Source: Acidimicrobiia bacterium (GTDB taxonomy: Bacteria > Actinomycetota > Acidimicrobiia > Spongiisociales > ZC4RG35). From it: DNA of 18,120 bases. The DNA is taken from positions 1-18,120 of the forward strand of contig JAOUGY010000041.1 in NCBI GenBank assembly GCA_029865445.1, in the 5' to 3' direction. Below, one piece after another: positions 15,052 to 18,120 of this stretch. The notes beneath the pieces are model-generated. The model ran no database searches and had not been told where the DNA came from. It was given only the letters and a program-made list of their open reading frames with translations. The stretch's first letter is position 1; the number at the start of each line of letters is the position of its first letter. The position numbers and the translations under genes were made by a program.

Positions 15052-15276
15052 CTATCTATGGCGCCACACAATGCGACCTTTGGTGGGGTCGTAGGTCGAA
15101 ACCTCGACCTCCACCGAGTCACCGGTGAGGATTCGGATCTTCCGGCCGCGACGCATGCGTCCAGCGGCCTTGGCCATCACTTGGAGGCCACCGTCGATCT
15201 CGACGCGGAACACGGCGTTGCGTTCGACCGCGACCACCGTCCCCGACATGCGGACGTACTCGTCCTCCCCGCTCAC
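15052..15276 (-). CDS. infA: Translation initiation factor IF-1 homologue, linked to an RRM protein
   Basis: The protein has 74 residues and is a single OB-fold. It aligns along its length with IF-1: MSGEDEYVRMSGTVVAV corresponds to the usual MAKED..EMQGTV start. FRVEIDGG matches FRVELENG, RMRRGRKIRILTGDSVEVEVS matches KMRKN-YIRILTGDKVTVELS, and YDPTKGRIVWRHR matches YDLTRGRIVYR. IF-1 binds the 30S A site during initiation, with IF-2 and IF-3. GTG 15276 is chosen because it gives the normal N-terminal length and overlaps the RRM stop (GTGA, 4 bases). The canonical infA normally sits by rpmJ/rpsM in the ribosomal protein cluster, so this copy may be the relocated sole gene or a paralogue. The extra basic residues (RMRRGRK) compared with standard IF-1 favour a divergent paralogue. 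The symbol refers to the family. Confidence 0.85.
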   Translation of the reverse strand: MSGEDEYVRMSGTVVAVERNAVFRVEIDGGLQVMAKAAGRMRRGRKIRILTGDSVEVEVSTYDPTKGRIVWRHR

Positions 15277-15566
15277 CAGCGAGAGCCGCCGTCGCGGCGA
15301 CCACCGCCACCGCCACCGCTCCGTTCGGTCCGGGGACGTGCTTCGTTCACGGTGAGCTTGCGCCCTCCCGCGTCCGCACCGTCGAGTTGTTCGATGGCGG
15401 CTCGTCCCTCATCATCTGGCATCTCGACGAAACCAAATCCGCGAGACCGACCAGTGTCGCGGTCGGTGATGACCGAGGCTGATTCCACGGTGCCATGGCG
15501 ACCGAACAGCTGCTCGAGATCCTCGGACGAGAATGAAAACGGCAGATTGCCGACGTAGAGCTTCAC
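15273..15566 (-). CDS. Single-RRM RNA-binding protein with glycine-rich tail
   Basis: The protein has 97 residues. One RNA recognition motif covers residues 1-78: RNP2 is LYVGNL at 3-8 and RNP1 is RGFGFVEM at 42-49, with the aromatic RNA-stacking positions retained. The tail (about 80-97) is Arg/Gly-rich (SGGGGGGRRDGG). This architecture is that of the bacterial RRM proteins (Rbp) best known from cyanobacteria, which bind RNA and often respond to cold; that role here is inference. GTG 15566 is chosen because GGGAG lies 5 bases upstream and the RRM begins two residues later. The stop overlaps the IF-1 start by 4 bases, so the two are expected to be made together. Confidence 0.93.
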   Translation of the reverse strand: MKLYVGNLPFSFSSEDLEQLFGRHGTVESASVITDRDTGRSRGFGFVEMPDDEGRAAIEQLDGADAGGRKLTVNEARPRTERSGGGGGGRRDGGSRW

Positions 15567-15680
15567 TTCTGCTCCCTTTCTGACCCACCCGTGTGGGCCG
15601 TTGTGACCAATGCGAACGATCCAGGAGGTGGGCAGATGTCGGATGTCGACACCGAGCCACACAGAAACGAAGCACGGACG

Positions 15681-15699
15681 CCGGTCCACCGTGGACCGG
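15681..15699. promoter_or_regulatory. Perfect 9-bp inverted repeat upstream of the RRM gene
   Basis: CCGGTCCAC and GTGGACCGG are separated by a single C in the 170-base gap between the winged-helix gene (ends 15737) and the RRM gene (starts 15566). With so short a centre it resembles a protein operator more than a hairpin, though in RNA it could fold as a stem with a larger loop and act as terminator for the winged-helix gene. Nothing else was recognised in 15567-15736; TATTCT (minus strand, near 15708) is a possible -10 box. Confidence 0.45.
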
Positions 15700-15736
15700 T
15701 GATCTACAGAATAGGAGATTCGGAAGGGAACCGAAG

Positions 15737-16906
15737 TCAAGCGCCGGAGTTTCGATCCAGAAGCTCGCGTTCGAGCGGTGTTCGGAAGCGGGGCGTCACC
15801 ACGTCGGGTTCGAGCCAGGCCTGGAGTTGTTCCACCTTGGCGTCGATTGCTTCGGCTGCAGCGCGCCCGATCGGTTCGAGCAACCGATAGACCACCCGGC
15901 CGTCCGGGAGCTGCGCCCACCCGCCGACCACCCTGCCGTCGACCCATATGGTGGGTCCGGCGTTGCCGTTGCGGTCGAAGAGCGCCGTCCCGTGTGGTCC
16001 GAGGTACCACCCGCGTCGCTTCCACCCCATGGTGGTTGGATCCAGCGCGGGCAGGAGTCCGATCCACGGCGGAGGCGGGTCGGTGGTGGCGAGGTCGTCG
16101 GGCAGCACGAGCCCCGGACCCTCCGTCAGCTGTACCGGCGCCGCATCGAGCGCGGTGACGGCGCTGACGATCATCCCCTTCGGCAGACCCGTCCACCAGA
16201 CGATGTCTTCAAGGGTGGCGGGGCCAAACGATCGGAGCCAGGCTCCCACCAGGGTCGTCCTTGCTTCCGATTCGTCGATCTCGGGCAGGGGCTCTCCCAG
16301 CCACGCCTCGGTGGCTGCCCAGCTGTAGAGGCTGGAGCGCCAGCTTCCCTTGGGTTTGGCTCGAACGATCTGCCCTTCCACGGCGAGTTGGAACAGGATT
16401 CGTGTGACGATCCCGAAGATGCCCTGGCCGTATCCGATCTGGAGCGCCAACTCGGGCACGTCCTGCTTCAGTTCCGCTGCCGTGGCCTCGCCCCGTGCGC
16501 GCACAGACCGAAGGGTCTCGTTCATCACGCGATCGAGCCATGCCTCGGGTTCTCCATCGACGTGCTCGGAGAGCAGACCCACGAGCCGCGTTCGTTGGGG
16601 CGGGGCCAACCTTCGCGAACACGCCGCGTCCACGATCCCGGCCAGGTGGCGGGGCAGCACGAACATCGTCCGGCGCATCCCCAGGACTCGGACGAGGGTC
16701 CGAGCAGCGTAGAGCGGATGTTCGAGAGTCGGGGTGTCGAAGTCTCGGAGACGGCACCACGCCGACAGGTACACGGTCGCCGGGTCGCTCGAATGGAGGC
16801 CGAGCAGATCGCCCGCTACCGCCTCCGGAGTGCCCGCCGGTGCGGCCAGGTGATGTCTGATCCCCAGTCGTGCGCGCCGCTCCGAGTCGGAGATCGAGAG
16901 GGTCAA
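15737..16906 (-). CDS. Winged-helix DNA-binding domain protein (HTH_42, AlkZ/YcaQ superfamily)
   Basis: The protein has 389 residues and matches the HTH_42 superfamily, which includes the DNA glycosylases AlkZ and YcaQ/AlkX that unhook alkylated or crosslinked bases. Typical blocks are the N-terminal GLHSSDPATVYLSAWCRL (36-53), VRVLGMRRTMFVLPRHLA, the winged-helix region RSFGPATLEDIVWWTGLPKG, LLPALDPTTMGWKRRGWYLG and GNAGPTIWVDGRVVGGW. Where AlkZ has the catalytic QxQ, this protein has HSS (38-40), so glycosylase activity of the known type is doubtful. It may belong to a separate, uncharacterised subgroup. The TTG start at 16906 directly follows the stop of the upstream flavoprotein gene, with GGAGG four bases before it; no ATG or GTG is available early in the frame. 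Confidence 0.82.
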   Translation of the reverse strand: MTLSISDSERRARLGIRHHLAAPAGTPEAVAGDLLGLHSSDPATVYLSAWCRLRDFDTPTLEHPLYAARTLVRVLGMRRTMFVLPRHLAGIVDAACSRRLAPPQRTRLVGLLSEHVDGEPEAWLDRVMNETLRSVRARGEATAAELKQDVPELALQIGYGQGIFGIVTRILFQLAVEGQIVRAKPKGSWRSSLYSWAATEAWLGEPLPEIDESEARTTLVGAWLRSFGPATLEDIVWWTGLPKGMIVSAVTALDAAPVQLTEGPGLVLPDDLATTDPPPPWIGLLPALDPTTMGWKRRGWYLGPHGTALFDRNGNAGPTIWVDGRVVGGWAQLPDGRVVYRLLEPIGRAAAEAIDAKVEQLQAWLEPDVVTPRFRTPLERELLDRNSGA

Positions 16907-17302
16907 TCAGCCTCCGGGCGGGAACGTGAATTCACGATCCGGGGCGATCTTGAGGATCACCCGCTCGGATTGGATCGCATTGGCGTAGTCCTTGCCGAGG
17001 TACTTGTTCGACAGCTCGTCGATGTGGTCGCGAGCTCGCTGTCCGCCGATCGTCTCGACCACTGTGCCCCGGACCTCAGAGAACGACCAGGGGTTGCCGT
17101 TCTCCATGATGACCACGGTCGCACGCGGATTCTCTTCGATGTTCTTGAATTTGCGCCGATGGATCTCGGTGTTGACGTAGAGGTGATCGTCGTCGGCGTC
17201 CACCCACATCACGTGAGATTGGGGTGTCCCACTCGGAAGCATCGTGGTGAGAACGGCGAAGTTGGGGCCTTGTGCGAGAGCGCGAGTCTTGTCGGTGAGC
17301 AT
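16907..17302 (-). CDS. PPOX class F420-dependent oxidoreductase
   Basis: The protein has 131 residues and is a split beta-barrel flavoprotein of the pyridoxamine 5'-phosphate oxidase-like superfamily. FAVLTTMLPSGTPQSHVMWVDADDDHLYVNTEIHRRKFKNIEENPRATVVIM is the standard opening, including the cofactor phosphate-binding RRKFKNI stretch. SFSEVRGTVVE and the C-terminal FTFPPGG strand fit the actinobacterial F420-binding branch (FDOR) rather than true PdxH. The cofactor is inferred; FMN or heme-related relatives exist. ATG 17302 is chosen because the fold begins a few residues later; the ribosome-binding site is weak, and a longer frame up to 17362 would overlap ligA. The stop abuts the winged-helix TTG start, so the two form an operon. 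It is divergent from ligA across only 41 bases. Confidence 0.85.
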   Translation of the reverse strand: MLTDKTRALAQGPNFAVLTTMLPSGTPQSHVMWVDADDDHLYVNTEIHRRKFKNIEENPRATVVIMENGNPWSFSEVRGTVVETIGGQRARDHIDELSNKYLGKDYANAIQSERVILKIAPDREFTFPPGG

Positions 17303-17343
17303 CGAGCCAACATAGCCCGACCGCCTGGTCAAGGCATGCCAAG

Positions 17344-18120
17344 ATGGCGCCCGTGGATCCACGTACCCGCGTCGAAGAGCTCCGCACCGCCATCCGGGAA
17401 CATGCCCATCGGTACTACGTTCTGGACGACCCGACGGTCTCCGACGCCGACTACGACGCCCTGGTGCGGGAGTTGGAACGCATCGAGTCCGACCATCCCG
17501 AGTTGGTCACCGACGACTCGCCGACCCGGCGGGTCGGGGCCGGGGTGTCGACACTGTTTCTGCCTGTCACCCACCGACGCCCGTTGTTCAGCCTGGACAA
17601 TGCCGAAACGGAAGCCGACCTCGCGGCCTGGGAGCAGCGCGTGGTGCGTCAGCTCGGGGATGCACCCGATGGATACTCCTGCGAGTTGAAGATCGACGGG
17701 CTCGCTGTCGTCCTCACGTATGAGGACGGAGTGTTCACGCAGGGCGCCACCCGGGGTGACGGGACCACCGGAGAGGACATCACCGCCAATCTCAGGACCA
17801 TCGAGCAGATCCCGTTGCGATTGTTGGGAGCGCCGCCTCCGCTACTGGAGGTGAGAGGCGAGGTGTACATGGATGACGCCGCGTTCGACGCCCTCAACCA
17901 GGCTCAGCTGGAGCGAGGCGATCGGATGTTCACGAATCCTCGGAACGCAGCCGCCGGAAGCGTTCGGCAGAAGGACCCGGAGGTCACGGCATTGCGCAAG
18001 CTCTCGATCTGGGTCTACCAGGTGGGGCTCCTCGACGGTGGGCCGCGCTTTGCCCGACACTCAGAGGCCGTGGAGTACCTGCGGGAACGGGGTCTCAGGG
18101 TCAACCCTGCCTCGGCGGTG
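17344..18120 (+). CDS. ligA: NAD-dependent DNA ligase LigA, 3'-truncated by the window edge
   Basis: The frame from ATG 17344 is open through the last base, giving the first 259 residues of a protein normally 650-700 residues long. LigA seals nicks in DNA during replication and repair, using NAD+. The N-terminal Ia domain that binds NMN is REHAHRYYVLDDPTVSDADYDALVREL. Then follow SLDNAETEADLAAW and the adenylation site CELKIDGLAV with Lys116, next to the E. coli Lys115. TRGDGTTGEDITANLRTI, LEVRGEVYM and FTNPRNAAAGSVRQKDP are all near-consensus. The start fits the family length; AAGG lies 9 bases upstream. A GTG at 17353 is an alternative. OB-fold, zinc, HhH and BRCT parts lie outside the window. 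Confidence 0.97.
   Translation, partial: MAPVDPRTRVEELRTAIREHAHRYYVLDDPTVSDADYDALVRELERIESDHPELVTDDSPTRRVGAGVSTLFLPVTHRRPLFSLDNAETEADLAAWEQRVVRQLGDAPDGYSCELKIDGLAVVLTYEDGVFTQGATRGDGTTGEDITANLRTIEQIPLRLLGAPPPLLEVRGEVYMDDAAFDALNQAQLERGDRMFTNPRNAAAGSVRQKDPEVTALRKLSIWVYQVGLLDGGPRFARHSEAVEYLRERGLRVNPASAV

Noticed and set aside
15593..17689. A 698-codon open frame on the plus strand
   Set aside because: It lies antisense to the winged-helix and flavoprotein genes, whose family motifs are clear, and it enters ligA in the wrong frame. Its translation is rich in Arg, Gly and Pro with no recognisable domain, as expected of a mirror frame in GC-rich DNA.

Overview
The window is GC-rich, densely coding chromosomal DNA. 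Several traits point to an actinobacterium, most likely of the Acidimicrobiia or a neighbouring class: an F420-type PPOX flavoprotein, a luciferase-like monooxygenase, a GNAT-first acetyltransferase/acyl-CoA synthetase fusion, GTG and TTG starts, and a cysteine desulfurase-mnmA pair a few kilobases from ligA. This assignment is inference from gene content. No rRNA, tRNA, CRISPR array, transposase or phage gene was seen, so this is largely housekeeping DNA with some unusual combinations.

Left block (1-5752, plus strand): the C-terminal part of aceK (isocitrate dehydrogenase kinase/phosphatase), then a 926-residue protein acetyltransferase (GNAT domain followed by an ADP-forming acyl-CoA synthetase-like region), an enoyl-CoA hydratase and an MFS transporter. 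The last three overlap by 1 and 4 bases and look translationally coupled. AceK and Pat-type acetyltransferases both control acetate and acetyl-CoA use after translation, so this may be a carbon-flux control cluster.

Middle block (5727-10893): a minus-strand pair (luciferase-like monooxygenase, then a small SRPBCC protein) diverges from leucyl aminopeptidase pepA. The monooxygenase appears to carry a one-base frameshift near its 3' end. A cysteine desulfurase and mnmA (tRNA 2-thiouridylase) follow pepA on the plus strand; the desulfurase probably supplies sulfur to MnmA. The space between pepA and the monooxygenase holds a striking set of inverted and direct repeats.

Repeat-bearing gap and purine genes (10894-13090): the 520-base gap after mnmA holds a small minus-strand reading frame and a tandem array with 35-base period built on a CAACCC/GGGTTG palindrome. 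purK and purE follow, overlapping by 4 bases and ending in a perfect 15-bp bidirectional terminator shared with the convergent gene.

Right block (13107-18120): on the minus strand lie a secreted 5'-nucleotidase, an IF-1 homologue translationally coupled to an RRM RNA-binding protein, a winged-helix AlkZ/YcaQ-superfamily protein and a PPOX/F420 flavoprotein. ligA (NAD-dependent DNA ligase) starts on the plus strand and runs off the end. The RRM/IF-1 pair is the most unusual gene arrangement here. I did not find strong evidence for an entirely new multi-gene system; the best candidates for follow-up are the aceK-pat cluster, the RRM-IF-1 operon and the 35-base palindromic repeats.
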